Positions 25,965 to 35,065 of a stretch of 64,000 nucleotides of DNA are shown here, piece by piece. Positions within the stretch are counted from its first letter, which is position 1; every line of letters begins with the position of its first letter. Origin of the DNA: JALYRV01 sp040902895 (GTDB taxonomy: Bacteria > Acidobacteriota > Vicinamibacteria > Vicinamibacterales > SCN-69-37); NCBI GenBank assembly GCA_040902895.1, contig JBBDWL010000138.1, positions 124,001 to 188,000 of the forward strand, given 5' to 3'. The notes beneath the pieces are model-generated. The model was given only the letters and a program-made list of their open reading frames with translations, was not told the origin of the DNA and made no database searches. A program made the position numbers and the translations under genes.

Positions 25965-28070
25965 ATGACACTGCGACAAGGACTGCTGGCGGCCCTCGTC
26001 GGCGCATCCGTCTTGTCGGCTGCGGCCTCAGCGCAGCAGGCACAGACCCCGCCGCCCCCGCCCAAACCGGCCGAGGAGCCGCAGCAGAAGCCGATGTTCC
26101 GTGGCGGCGCGCGCTACGTCCGTGTCGATGTGTTCCCGACGGATCGCGACGGCGTGCCGATCGAAGGACTGACGGCGCAGGACTTCGAGGTGTACGAGGA
26201 CGGGAAGCTGCAGCAGATCGACACCTTCGAGTTCGTCGACATCGAGCCCGAGCCCGAAGAGGCGCGCATCGATCCGAACAGCCAGCGCGAAGGCGAGGAA
26301 GCGGCAAAGGACCCGCGCGCGCGGCTGTTCGTCATCGTGCTCGACACCAAGCATGTCGAAGTGCTCGGCGGCGCCCACATCCGGCGGCCGTTGATCGACA
26401 TGCTCGATCGGCTGATCGGGCCTCGCGATCTCTTCGGCGTGATCACGCCGCAGCTGCGGCCTTCCGATCTCATCCTCGGGCGCAAGACCCTGACCGTGAC
26501 GGACATGCTGCAGCGGTACTGGACGTGGGGCACCAGCGGCAGCATCACGGCACGCGACCAGCCGGAAGAACATTTTACGGATTGCTTTGGCGGGCCCAGG
26601 GATAGCCCCGCGATGGGTGGAGAGGATCCCCACTGGGATCCGCTGCTCACGCGCGAGCTTGTGGCCCGTAAACGCGAGCGCGAGACGCTCGAGCATCTCG
26701 ACGGTCTGGTGGCGAAGCTCGGCTCGATCCGCGATGAGAAGAAAGCCGTGATCGTCGTGACGCAGGGGTGGCGGCAGTTCGGCCGCAATGACGCGGCCGC
26801 AACGCAGCTGGCTGCCAGTGACATACCAGGGATCTACATCGGCCGAGGCCGAATCAGCCGGCAGCCGCAGAATGCCGCGCCTGGCCAGGCGGTCGATATG
26901 GCGAACTGCCACTCGCAGGCGACCAACTTGCTGATGATGGACAACCGGCAGTTCTTCAGGGACCTGCTCGCGAAAGCCCAGCGTGCGAATGTGAGCTTCT
27001 ATCCAGTCGATCCGCGCGGCCTTGCTGTGTTCGATACGCCGCTCGGCCAGGGTCCGCCGCGCGACATCCTCGGCGATTTCGCGAGCCTGCGCAACCGCCG
27101 CGACGGCCTCATGGAGCTTGCCGAGAACACCGACGGCATGGCGCTCATCAGCAGCAACGATTTGTCGGGCACGCTCCGCAAGCTGGCGCAGAGCCTCAGC
27201 ACGTACTACCTGCTCGGGTATTACTCGAGCAACACGAAGTTCGATGGGGGGTACCGGCGGCTCGAGGTGAAGGTCAAAAAGCCCGACATCAAGCTGAAGG
27301 CACGCCGGGGCTATTTCGCCCCCACGCAGGAAGAGATCGACAGCATTGCGGCCGGCCGCGCGGCCGCATCGGCGCCCGTGCCGGCCGAGACCGCGGCGCT
27401 GGCAGCGGCGCTCGCACGGCTGGAGGAGGTGCGGCACGATCGCGATCTGTTTCTGCAGGCCGCGCGCGTCTCTGACGGCATCGTGATCGGCGCGGAGCTC
27501 GGGGTCACAACGCGCCAATCGGCCGCATGGCAAAAAGGCGGCGAGTTGCGGCTGGTCGTCTCTGGCGACTCCGGCAACCAGGTTATCGAGACCCGCGCGA
27601 TCGAGCCGATGCGATCCGGCGTCGTCGTGCGCGTGCCGTTGAAGGCCGACGGCGACGTGCGGATCGATGCGCGCGCCCGATCCGGGGCGGGCGGCGCCGC
27701 CGACACGACGCTCGCGCTTCCCGCTGGCGGCGGCAACCCGCTGATCGGCGACGCGATCTCGTTTCGCGGCTTCGCGCGTGGGTTGATGCCGGCTGCCGAT
27801 GGCCGGTACCGCCGAACCGAGCGGGCCACGATAGAGGCGCCGCTCGGCGCAGGCGCGATTCCGGACGGCGCGCGCGTGCTCGATCGCCACGGCAAGCCGC
27901 TCAACATTCCCATCACCTCGCGCGAGCGGATCGATCCCCAGGGGACGCGCTGGATCACCGCGGAGGTCGTGCTTGCGCCGCTCGCTGAGGGCGATTACGT
28001 GATCGAGCTCGAGGCCACCAGGGATGCCGCGCGCGAACGGAAGCTGTTCGCCATACGAGTCGTGCGATGA
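25965..28070 (+). CDS. Secreted VWFA-related (acidobacterial type) protein, copy 1
   Basis: 701 aa. Signal peptide at residues 1-25 ending 'ASAQQ'. Then 'RYVRVDVFPTDRDGVPIEGL' and 'DFEVYEDGKLQ', the N-terminal beta-sandwich of the acidobacterial VWFA-related family. A VWA domain follows, starting 'LFVIVLDTKHVEVL'; the canonical metal site DxSxS is replaced by DTKHV, so metal binding may be lost. A C-terminal 'YYLLGYYSSNTKFDGGYRRL' segment is also typical. Function is unknown; adhesion or envelope assembly is a guess. The second copy follows with an ATGA overlap. Confidence 0.85.
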   Translation: MTLRQGLLAALVGASVLSAAASAQQAQTPPPPPKPAEEPQQKPMFRGGARYVRVDVFPTDRDGVPIEGLTAQDFEVYEDGKLQQIDTFEFVDIEPEPEEARIDPNSQREGEEAAKDPRARLFVIVLDTKHVEVLGGAHIRRPLIDMLDRLIGPRDLFGVITPQLRPSDLILGRKTLTVTDMLQRYWTWGTSGSITARDQPEEHFTDCFGGPRDSPAMGGEDPHWDPLLTRELVARKRERETLEHLDGLVAKLGSIRDEKKAVIVVTQGWRQFGRNDAAATQLAASDIPGIYIGRGRISRQPQNAAPGQAVDMANCHSQATNLLMMDNRQFFRDLLAKAQRANVSFYPVDPRGLAVFDTPLGQGPPRDILGDFASLRNRRDGLMELAENTDGMALISSNDLSGTLRKLAQSLSTYYLLGYYSSNTKFDGGYRRLEVKVKKPDIKLKARRGYFAPTQEEIDSIAAGRAAASAPVPAETAALAAALARLEEVRHDRDLFLQAARVSDGIVIGAELGVTTRQSAAWQKGGELRLVVSGDSGNQVIETRAIEPMRSGVVVRVPLKADGDVRIDARARSGAGGAADTTLALPAGGGNPLIGDAISFRGFARGLMPAADGRYRRTERATIEAPLGAGAIPDGARVLDRHGKPLNIPITSRERIDPQGTRWITAEVVLAPLAEGDYVIELEATRDAARERKLFAIRVVR

Positions 28071-30130
28071 GTGGTGGGTGCGTGGGTACGTGGCGTCGGT
28101 GGGTACCGTGGGTCGTGGGTGTCGTGGGTCTGGTGGCGGTGGGGGCGGTCGCCGCCCAGGAGACGCAGCAGCGTCCGACCTTCCGCGGCGGCGCGCGGTT
28201 CGTGCGCGTCGACGTCTATCCGACCGACAGCGAGGGCAAGCCCATTGAAGGCCTGACGGCGGCAGACTTCGAGCTGTTCGAAGACGGCAAACCCCAGGCG
28301 ATCGACACGTTCGATTTTGTGCGCATCGAGCCCGAGCCAGAGGTCGCGCGCCTCGATCCGAACAGCCAGAAGGAAGGTGAAGAGCTCGCCAAGGATCCAC
28401 GCGCCCGTGTGTTCGCGATCGTGCTCGACACCAGGCACGTCGACATCGCGTCGGGACGCGCGCTGCGCGCGCCGCTCGTGGAGATGCTCGATCGTCTCAT
28501 CGGCCCCACAGACATGTTCGGCGTAATCACGCCGGAGCTGCCGCCCTCGTCATTCATCCTCGGCCGCCGCACAACCTCCGTGGCAGACATGTTGAAACGG
28601 TACTGGTTCTGGGGCGCCGATGATGCGCTCCGGCCGCAGGACCAGATCGAACAGCTCCTGGACAGCTGCTTCGGTCATCGGATGTCGGCCGGCGGCGGCA
28701 CGACACAAGCGCTCGTCGCCCGCCACCGTGAGCGGCAGACGCTGGAGCATCTGAGCGCGCTGGTTGACAAGCTGCACGGGATTCGCGACGAGCGCAAGTC
28801 GGTCATTCTCGTCACACAGGGCTGGCCTCTGTTCACCGCAGATCCCTCGGCCGTCGACAGGCTGAAAAAAAAGTTCAAGACTGCGGTTCCTCAGGTCACG
28901 CAGCGTGGGGGACGCATTCAGCTGGGGGTGCCTCCTCAGGGGCCTGAGGACCTCGACAACACTGAGTGTTTCGCGCAGGCGAATGCGCTCTTCATGATGG
29001 AGTCGCAGCGGGCTTTCAACGATCTGATGGAGAAGGCCTCCCGCGCGAACGTCGCCTTTTATCCGATCGATCCGCGCGGTCTGGCCCCGTTCGATCAACC
29101 GATCAGCATGGGCGTTCGATCGGCCACCATCGACAACACCAGAATACGCGGGCGTGCCGACGGCTTGCGGGCGCTCGCTCACAATACCGACGGAACCGCA
29201 TTCATCATGAACAACGACCTCGACGTTCAGTTCAAGATGCTGACCGATGCGCTCAGTGCTTATTACCTGCTCGGCTACTACTCGACGAATACAAAGTTCG
29301 ACGGGAAGTACCGGCGTCTGGAGGTGAAAGTGAAGCGGCCCGGCGTGCAGTTGAAAGCGCGCCGCGGATACTTTGCTCCGAGTGAAGAGGAGATGGCGGC
29401 CATTGCCGCCGGCCGCGAGGCTGCCGCCCGGCCGCCGGACGAAGGTGAAGCGGAGCTTGCCGGCGCACTCGCGCGCCTCTCGGAGCTCCGCCACGATCGC
29501 GATTTGTTCCTGCAGACGGCGCGCACACCGCGCGTTCTGCTTCTGAATGTGGAGCTTGGTGTGAATGCGCGGACCTCGCGCGCCTGGACGGATGGTGGAG
29601 AAGTGCGCGTCACCATCAAGACGTCTGAAGGCGACCTCACTGAGACGCGCCAGCTGGAGCCGTTGCGGTCGGGCGTATCCCTGCGGATTGCGGTCGAAGA
29701 TGATGGGCCCCTGAAGATCGAGGTTCGCGCACGCGCGAAGGTGACGGGGCCATCAAGCGCCGCCGACGCCGGCCTGCTCGCGCCCGGTATCGAAGCCTCG
29801 CTGATCGGCGCGCCCCTGACCTGGCGCGGACTCGCGCGTGCGCGACAGCCGGCCGCCGACGGCCGCTACCGCCGCACCGAGCGGGCGACGCTCGAGGCCC
29901 CGCTCTTCAACGGCGCGATCCCCGCGGGCGCGCGGGTGCTCGACATCTCCGGCAAGCCGCTGAACGTGCCGATCGCGTCGCGCGAGCGCATCGATGCGGC
30001 CGGCACGCGCTGGATGGTGGCGGAAGTGAGCCTTGCCCCCCTTGCCGACGGCGACTACGTGATCGAACTGGACGCGATGCAGGATGAAAAGCGCGAACGC
30101 AGGCTTTTCGCGATTCGCGTCGTGCGATAA
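28067..30130 (+). CDS. Secreted VWFA-related (acidobacterial type) protein, copy 2
   Basis: 687 aa, collinear with the preceding gene over its whole length ('RFVRVDVYPTDSEGKPIEGL', 'VFAIVLDTRHVDI', 'YYLLGYYSTNTKFDGKYRRL', 'RRLFAIRVVR'), so the pair arose by tandem duplication. An N-terminal hydrophobic segment ('WVVGVVGLVAVGAVAAQE') serves as signal peptide. Again the VWA metal motif is degenerate (DTRHV). The middle third is the most divergent part, suggesting different partners. ATG at 28067 overlaps the first copy's stop, so the two are co-translated. Confidence 0.85.
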   Translation: MSGGCVGTWRRWVPWVVGVVGLVAVGAVAAQETQQRPTFRGGARFVRVDVYPTDSEGKPIEGLTAADFELFEDGKPQAIDTFDFVRIEPEPEVARLDPNSQKEGEELAKDPRARVFAIVLDTRHVDIASGRALRAPLVEMLDRLIGPTDMFGVITPELPPSSFILGRRTTSVADMLKRYWFWGADDALRPQDQIEQLLDSCFGHRMSAGGGTTQALVARHRERQTLEHLSALVDKLHGIRDERKSVILVTQGWPLFTADPSAVDRLKKKFKTAVPQVTQRGGRIQLGVPPQGPEDLDNTECFAQANALFMMESQRAFNDLMEKASRANVAFYPIDPRGLAPFDQPISMGVRSATIDNTRIRGRADGLRALAHNTDGTAFIMNNDLDVQFKMLTDALSAYYLLGYYSTNTKFDGKYRRLEVKVKRPGVQLKARRGYFAPSEEEMAAIAAGREAAARPPDEGEAELAGALARLSELRHDRDLFLQTARTPRVLLLNVELGVNARTSRAWTDGGEVRVTIKTSEGDLTETRQLEPLRSGVSLRIAVEDDGPLKIEVRARAKVTGPSSAADAGLLAPGIEASLIGAPLTWRGLARARQPAADGRYRRTERATLEAPLFNGAIPAGARVLDISGKPLNVPIASRERIDAAGTRWMVAEVSLAPLADGDYVIELDAMQDEKRERRLFAIRVVR

Positions 30131-30166
30131 ACTGAAGACCAGGCGGGCTCACGCGAGCGTCGGCGA

Positions 30167-30240
30167 GCGGGCTTAGTACAATGGTAGTACAGAGGCTTCC
30201 CAAGCCTCGGACACGGGTTCGATCCCCGTAGCCCGCTCCA
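30167..30240 (+). tRNA. tRNA-Gly (anticodon CCC)
   Basis: 74 nt with encoded CCA. Acceptor GCGGGCT/AGCCCGC, anticodon stem GAGGC/GCCTC around loop TTCCCAA (anticodon CCC), T-loop GTTCGAT. Reads GGG codons. Confidence 0.96.
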
Positions 30241-30252
30241 TACAATTCAGAA

Positions 30253-30306
30253 TTGGCGAATTAAGAGTTGAGAATTCTAAACTCTTAATTCACCAACTCT
30301 TAACTT
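30253..30306. repeat. AT-rich hairpin repeat between tRNA-Gly and the phosphohexomutase gene
   Basis: A 17-bp stem with one mismatch (30253-30269 with 30280-30296, arm AACTCTTAATTCACCAA) around a 10-base loop in a low-GC island. The right-hand part supplies the TAA stop of the minus-strand gene. The 21-base right arm at 30281-30301 recurs exactly at 63408-63428. May also end transcription from the tRNA side. Confidence 0.65.
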
Positions 30307-31664
30307 CTGATTAGCGCCAATACCTCGTCCCGTTTGCGCGCCATTAATTCCGGTGTCAATGCCTCCAGATTAAGACGCAGCAATGGCTCGGTGTTCGACG
30401 GCCGCACGTTGAAGTGCCAGTCGGGGAACTCCGCCGAGAAGCCATCCATGTGGTACGTGTGGCCGGTCGAGTACTGCGACGCGATCGCGTCGAGCTTCTC
30501 CTGCACCTTGCGCATGTCGCCGACCTTCGTGTTGATCTCGCCCGAGATGAAATACTTCGCGCGTAGCGGCGCCAGCAACTCGCTCAGGGTCTGGCCCTTC
30601 TTCGACATCAGCTCGAGAATCAGCAGGGCGGGGATGAACCCGTTGTCGGCATAGAAGTTGTCGCGGAAGTAGTAATGTCCCGTGACTTCGCCGCCGAAGA
30701 TCGCGTTCTCGTCGCGCATCCGCCGCTTGAAGAACGAATGTCCGACGCGGTTCATCAGCGCCGTGCCGCCATACCGTTCCACGATGTCCTTGACGGCGTA
30801 GCTCGCGCGCACGTCGTACACGACCTTCGCCCCCGGATGCTTCAGCAGAAACGCCTCGGCCAGCAGCGCCGTCACGAAGTCCCCGGCAATGAACTCGCCG
30901 CCGCCGTCGATGAAGAAGCAGCGGTCCGCGTCACCGTCCCACGCGATCCCGATGTCCGCCTTCTCGGCGACCACGCGCTCGACGATGTCGCGGCGGTTTT
31001 CTTCGATGAGCGGATTGGCTTCGTGATTCGGGAAGGTGCCGTCGACTTCGAAGCATAGCCGTGTGGTTTTGCACGGAAGACGGTCGAAGAGCGGCGGGGC
31101 GACCAGGCCGCCGATGCCGCTGCCGGCGTCGAGCACGACGTTGAACGGCTTGATGGCCGCGACGTCGATGAACGACAGCACATGGTCGACATACTCCGGA
31201 AGCAGGGCGCGCGTCTCGATGCCGCCGCGGGCACCGGACGGGGCGGGAATGGCGTCGCGGACGATCATGTCGCGAATCTCGCCGAGCCCGGCGTCGCCGC
31301 TGAGCGGAAAGGCCTCGCGGCGCACCATCTTCATCCCGTTGTATCGGCCGGGATTATGCGACGCCGTGACCATCGCGCCGCCTTCGAGGCCGTCGCGCGC
31401 CACGCCGTAATAGAGCATGTCGGTGCCGATGAGGCCGTAATCGACGATCGACGCGCCCTGCTCGCGAGCGCCGTCGATGAACGCGGCAGCCATGGCGGGC
31501 GACGACACGCGCATGTCGCGGCCCACGCCGATGCGCGTCGCGCCGAGATGGGCGACGAACGCGCGCCCAATCAGCCGCGCCGCGTCTTCGCTCAGTTCGT
31601 CCGGGTAGATGCCGCGAACGTCGTACGCCTTGAAGATCGACTCGTTGATACCCATGAATGTCAT
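30300..31664 (-). CDS. Phosphomannomutase/phosphoglucomutase
   Basis: 454 aa. Alpha-D-phosphohexomutase family: active-site Ser in 'VTASHNPGRYNGMK', metal loop 'WDGDADRCFF', and C-terminal phosphate-binding 'RPSNTEPLLRL'. Interconverts hexose 6- and 1-phosphates in the cytoplasm; most like AlgC/ManB dual mutases. ATG at 31664 overlaps the upstream nucleotidyltransferase stop (ATGA); a second ATG at 31655 could also serve. Together with that enzyme it would make an NDP-hexose, probably GDP-mannose. Confidence 0.93.
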   Translation of the reverse strand: MTFMGINESIFKAYDVRGIYPDELSEDAARLIGRAFVAHLGATRIGVGRDMRVSSPAMAAAFIDGAREQGASIVDYGLIGTDMLYYGVARDGLEGGAMVTASHNPGRYNGMKMVRREAFPLSGDAGLGEIRDMIVRDAIPAPSGARGGIETRALLPEYVDHVLSFIDVAAIKPFNVVLDAGSGIGGLVAPPLFDRLPCKTTRLCFEVDGTFPNHEANPLIEENRRDIVERVVAEKADIGIAWDGDADRCFFIDGGGEFIAGDFVTALLAEAFLLKHPGAKVVYDVRASYAVKDIVERYGGTALMNRVGHSFFKRRMRDENAIFGGEVTGHYYFRDNFYADNGFIPALLILELMSKKGQTLSELLAPLRAKYFISGEINTKVGDMRKVQEKLDAIASQYSTGHTYHMDGFSAEFPDWHFNVRPSNTEPLLRLNLEALTPELMARKRDEVLALIRS

Positions 31665-32716
31665 ACGGCGGAATAGTCCGTCAGCACCGACTTATCGCCA
31701 AGGACGGTGCCCTCTCGAATGGTGACCGACCGTCCAACGTGGCAATGACGGCCGAGGATGGCGCCCGACAGCGTCGACTCGGCGCCAATCCAGCCATTCG
31801 GCCAGACGATGGAGCCGTCGATCTCGGCCTTCTCTTCGATATGGCAGTGCCGGCCGATCACCGAATACGGGCCGATGCGCGCGCCGCTCTTGATGGTTGC
31901 GCTTTCATCGACGAAACAAGGGCCTTCAATTCGCGCGCCATCTTCAACTTTCGCGTCCGGCGAGATCCACGACAGCGCGGGCGCTCCCGAAAACGGCGGC
32001 GCCTGGTATCGGCCGTCCATGATGTCGCGATGCACCTGCCGGTACTTCTCGCGCGTGCCGATATCGATCCAGTACCCGCGATAGATGTAGGCGACGAACG
32101 TCTCCGCCCGCTCGACAAGCGACGGAAAATAGCTGCGCTCGATCGACCAGTTCGTGTTGGCCGGAATCCGATCGAACGTTTCCGGCTCGAGCACGTAGAT
32201 GCCGGCGTTGATCGTGTCGCACGTGATCTCGTCCGCCTTCGGCTTCTCGAGGAAGCGCGTGACGTTGCCCTGCGCATCCGTCTCGACCAGCCCGTACGCC
32301 GCCGGATTCTCGACCGGGGTCAGCACGATCGTGGCCTTCGCCTTGCGCTCACGGTGCAGCCGGATCACCGCCGCGAGATCGACCTCCGTCAGCACGTCGC
32401 CGTTGAAGACGACCACCGAGTCGGTCAGAAACTCCTCGGCGTACTTCACCGCCCCTGCCGTACCGAGCGGCTCCGGCTCCACGACATAGCGGATCCGCAG
32501 CCCAAGCTCCGATCCATCGCCGAAGATCTCCTCGATGCGCCGTGGCTGATAGTTCAGGCTGAGAATCACCTCGTCGATCTCGGGAATCTTCCGCAGCAGA
32601 TCGAGCTGATAGTAGAGAAAGGGCCGGTTGAAAATCGGCACGATCGGCTTGGGCGTGTGGGTGGTCAGCGGGCGAAGCCGCGTGCCCATGCCGCCGGCGA
32701 GCAGAATGGCCTTCAT
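31661..32716 (-). CDS. NDP-sugar pyrophosphorylase (mannose-1-phosphate guanylyltransferase-like)
   Basis: 351 aa from ATG at 32716; the frame is open to 32920 but that part runs into the divergent pgsA gene. N-terminal nucleotidyltransferase domain with 'LLAGGMGTRLRPLT' and 'KPIVPIFNRPF'. C-terminal left-handed beta-helix of hexapeptide repeats ('IGPYSVIGRHCHI'). This layout is shared by GDP-mannose and other NDP-sugar pyrophosphorylases. Pairing with the phosphohexomutase favours GDP-mannose, but nucleotide specificity is not proven by sequence. Confidence 0.85.
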   Translation of the reverse strand: MKAILLAGGMGTRLRPLTTHTPKPIVPIFNRPFLYYQLDLLRKIPEIDEVILSLNYQPRRIEEIFGDGSELGLRIRYVVEPEPLGTAGAVKYAEEFLTDSVVVFNGDVLTEVDLAAVIRLHRERKAKATIVLTPVENPAAYGLVETDAQGNVTRFLEKPKADEITCDTINAGIYVLEPETFDRIPANTNWSIERSYFPSLVERAETFVAYIYRGYWIDIGTREKYRQVHRDIMDGRYQAPPFSGAPALSWISPDAKVEDGARIEGPCFVDESATIKSGARIGPYSVIGRHCHIEEKAEIDGSIVWPNGWIGAESTLSGAILGRHCHVGRSVTIREGTVLGDKSVLTDYSAV

Positions 32717-32744
32717 GACAGCCTCAGAGTGTACTAGATAGAAT
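32715..32744 (+). promoter_or_regulatory. Promoter of pgsA giving a leaderless mRNA
   Basis: ATGACA (32715-32720, 5 of 6 to TTGACA), an 18-base spacer and TAGAAT (32739-32744). The GTG start codon at 32751 is 7 bases after the -10 box, right where transcription should begin, and there is no Shine-Dalgarno sequence. The -35 box overlaps the start codon of the divergent pyrophosphorylase gene. Confidence 0.6.
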
Positions 32745-32750
32745 GGCGCG

Positions 32751-33326
32751 GTGCCCGGTGGTCCGTCGCGGCTGAATCTGCCCAACGCGCTGACGATCGC
32801 GCGCATCGTGCTCGTGCCGCTGCTGGTCGTGGTGCTGCTGACGAAGTTCGAGGGACGGATGGTGCTTGGCGTGCGTAAAGAGCTCGTCGGCGCCGCAATC
32901 TTCGGCCTCGCGTCGCTCACCGACTGGCTCGACGGCTATCTCGCGCGGCGGCGCAAGCAGGTCACGACGCTCGGGCAGCTGATGGATCCCCTGGCCGATA
33001 AGCTGCTCGTCACCGCCGCGCTCGTGTCACTCGTGCAGATGGGACAGGCGCCGGCGTGGATGGTGGCCGTCATCCTCGGACGCGAGTTCGCCGTGACGGT
33101 GCTGCGCGCGATGGCCCATGCGCGCGGCCATGTGATTGCCGCGTCGCCGCTCGGCAAATTCAAGATGGTCTCGCAGATCGTCGCGATCCTGGCCCTCATT
33201 CTCGGCCAGGACCACCTCGGCCCCCTCTTCATCGTCGGCATCATCGCGCTGTGGATTGCCACGATTACGGCGCTGCTCTCGGCGGTCGATTACTACCGCC
33301 GCTTCAATCACGTACTCAGCGCGTAG
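32751..33326 (+). CDS. pgsA: CDP-diacylglycerol-glycerol-3-phosphate 3-phosphatidyltransferase
   Basis: 191 aa, four to five transmembrane helices. The CDP-alcohol phosphotransferase motif DG-x2-AR-x8-G-x3-D-x3-D is complete in 'DGYLARRRKQ' and 'LGQLMDPLADKL'. Makes phosphatidylglycerol phosphate in the inner membrane. GTG start at 32751, with N-terminal 'LNLPNALTIARI' as in PgsA. Ends three bases from the convergent bamD gene. Confidence 0.93.
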   Translation: MPGGPSRLNLPNALTIARIVLVPLLVVVLLTKFEGRMVLGVRKELVGAAIFGLASLTDWLDGYLARRRKQVTTLGQLMDPLADKLLVTAALVSLVQMGQAPAWMVAVILGREFAVTVLRAMAHARGHVIAASPLGKFKMVSQIVAILALILGQDHLGPLFIVGIIALWIATITALLSAVDYYRRFNHVLSA

Positions 33327-33329
33327 TCT

Positions 33330-34115
33330 CTACTTCTTCAACTCCGCGATGCGCCGTTGGGCGCGCTCGAGATATTCGCTCTTCTCGAATTCCTTGACGA
33401 TGCGATCGTAGAAGGGCAGGGCCTCGACCGGGCGATCCACTTCGAGCAGCGCTTCGCCCATGTAGTAGTACAGCTCGTCGCGGTGCGTGAACGCCGGATC
33501 GCGCTTGAGCAGTGCGGCGAACCGCTCGATGGCGCCCGGATACCACTTCTGCCGGAAGTAATGCTTGCCGACTTCGAGGTCGGCGGTCGCCAGGCGGTCG
33601 CGCGCCTCGCGCAGCTGCACCTCGACTTCAGGCTTGAGGCTCGAATTCGGATAGCGCTCGAGGAACAGCTCGAACTCGCGAATCGTGTCTTTCGTCGCGG
33701 TCTGATCGCGCTGCGGCGCCAGCATCTGCTGGTAGTACGCCAGCGCCAGGCGGTACTGCGCGTAATCGGCGCGCGGATGGGTAGGGAAGAATGACAGGAA
33801 TTCGCGGAACTCGTTGAGCGCGTACACCTGCGCTTCCGGCGAGTCCTCGCCGAGATACGAGTCGCCGATGCCCAGCTTCGCGTCGGCGCGATAGGGCGAC
33901 TGCGGATAGCCGTCGACGAGACGCCGGAAGTACTCGCGCGCGGTCAGCCATCGCCTGCGCTCGAGCTGCGCCTTCCCCTGATCGAACAGGTACTTGTCAG
34001 GCTCCGGGGCGTCTGCCGGGGGGGCAATCGGGTCCCGCGCGGCGCAGGCCGTGACGAGGATCGTGACGGCGAGAAGGGCAAACGTGAATCGCGTGAATCG
34101 AGTCAGTAACATCAT
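33330..34115 (-). CDS. bamD: Outer-membrane assembly lipoprotein BamD
   Basis: 261 aa from ATG at 34115 (ATGA overlap with the epimerase stop). Signal peptide with lipobox 'LVTAC', lipidated Cys at residue 24. Five TPR-like units follow, beginning 'KYLFDQGKAQLERRRWLTAR', 'QSPYRADAKLGIGDSYLGE' and 'RADYAQYRLALAYYQQM', the YfiO/BamD pattern. Part of the BAM complex that inserts beta-barrel proteins, hence evidence for an outer membrane. Last gene of a nine-gene minus-strand run. Confidence 0.9.
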   Translation of the reverse strand: MMLLTRFTRFTFALLAVTILVTACAARDPIAPPADAPEPDKYLFDQGKAQLERRRWLTAREYFRRLVDGYPQSPYRADAKLGIGDSYLGEDSPEAQVYALNEFREFLSFFPTHPRADYAQYRLALAYYQQMLAPQRDQTATKDTIREFELFLERYPNSSLKPEVEVQLREARDRLATADLEVGKHYFRQKWYPGAIERFAALLKRDPAFTHRDELYYYMGEALLEVDRPVEALPFYDRIVKEFEKSEYLERAQRRIAELKK

Positions 34116-35065
34116 GATGTCAGTACGGGCAGCGCGTCCCGCAGCCAGCGGACTTCGGCCTGAATACCATCGGCGAGCGTTGTCTTCGGCGTCCAACCCA
34201 ATTCAGCCCGCGCCTCGGTGGTATCGGCGAACGTGTCGCGCATGTCGCCCTTCTGGGCGGGCTCACGGCGAATGTCGATGGTGCGGCCGATAGCCTGGCC
34301 GATGAGCTCGATCACCTCGTTCATCGACACGCGGGAACCGCCGCCGATGTTATAGACGGCCCCGGCACGCCCCTGGCCGCCCGCAGCGATCGTCGCGGCC
34401 ACGGCGTCGGCCACGAACGTGAAATCGCGCGTCTGCTCGCCGTCCCCGTACAGCGTAATCGGCTCGCCCAGCAGCGCCGCGCGGATGAAGCGATGAAACG
34501 CCATATCCGGGCGTTGCCGAGGTCCATAGACCGTGAAATAGCGCATGGCGGCCGTCGGCACGCCGTGATTCACGGTATAGAGATGACAGAGCTGTTCGGC
34601 GGCCAGCTTGGTAACGCCGTACGGCGACACGGGCTGGGGCAGCGCCGTCTCGGTCATGGGAATCGCCGCGGCGTCGCCATACACCGAGGAGCTCGACGCG
34701 TAGACGAGCTTCTCGATCGGCCGCCCGACGCAGGCCTCGAGCAGGATTTGCGACGCGTCGATGTTGTTGACCGTGTAGATCTGGAAGTCGCGCCCCCAGC
34801 TTTTGCGCACGCCGGCCTGCGCGGCCAGGTGAAACACGTGCGTGACGCCGTCGAGCAGCGACGCAAGATTGGCATCCGCAATCGACGTCTCGACGAACGT
34901 GAAGCGTGCATGTCCCGTGTTGACCGCCAGGTTCGCGTCCTTGATGCGGCGCGGATAGTAATCCGTGAAGCAATCAAGGCCCGTGACCTGGGCGCCTCGC
35001 GCGAGCAGCTCGGCGGTGAGATGCGACCCAATGAATCCGGCAGCGCCGGTAACCAAAGCGTTCAT
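34112..35065 (-). CDS. NAD-dependent sugar-nucleotide epimerase
   Basis: 317 aa extended SDR: 'LVTGAAGFIGSHL', 'SSSSVYGD' and 'YGVTKLAAEQLC' (YxxxK). 'FTVYGPRQRPDMAF' followed by 'FTFVADAV' suits UDP-glucuronate 4-epimerase or UDP-glucose 4-epimerase. It overlaps the thioesterase by one base (TAATG). Its location in a housekeeping run, away from the two polysaccharide blocks, is odd; it could still feed them. Confidence 0.85.
   Translation of the reverse strand: MNALVTGAAGFIGSHLTAELLARGAQVTGLDCFTDYYPRRIKDANLAVNTGHARFTFVETSIADANLASLLDGVTHVFHLAAQAGVRKSWGRDFQIYTVNNIDASQILLEACVGRPIEKLVYASSSSVYGDAAAIPMTETALPQPVSPYGVTKLAAEQLCHLYTVNHGVPTAAMRYFTVYGPRQRPDMAFHRFIRAALLGEPITLYGDGEQTRDFTFVADAVAATIAAGGQGRAGAVYNIGGGSRVSMNEVIELIGQAIGRTIDIRREPAQKGDMRDTFADTTEARAELGWTPKTTLADGIQAEVRWLRDALPVLTS

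Noticed and set aside
25761..25979. N-terminal extension of the small membrane protein to 130 aa
   Set aside because: No ribosome site, and it would overlap the start of the VWA gene; the internal ATG has a strong Shine-Dalgarno.
26028..28400. 790-aa antisense frame opposite the VWA genes
   Set aside because: Arg/His/Pro-rich composition typical of reverse-strand shadows in GC-rich genes; the sense frame has domains and a signal peptide.
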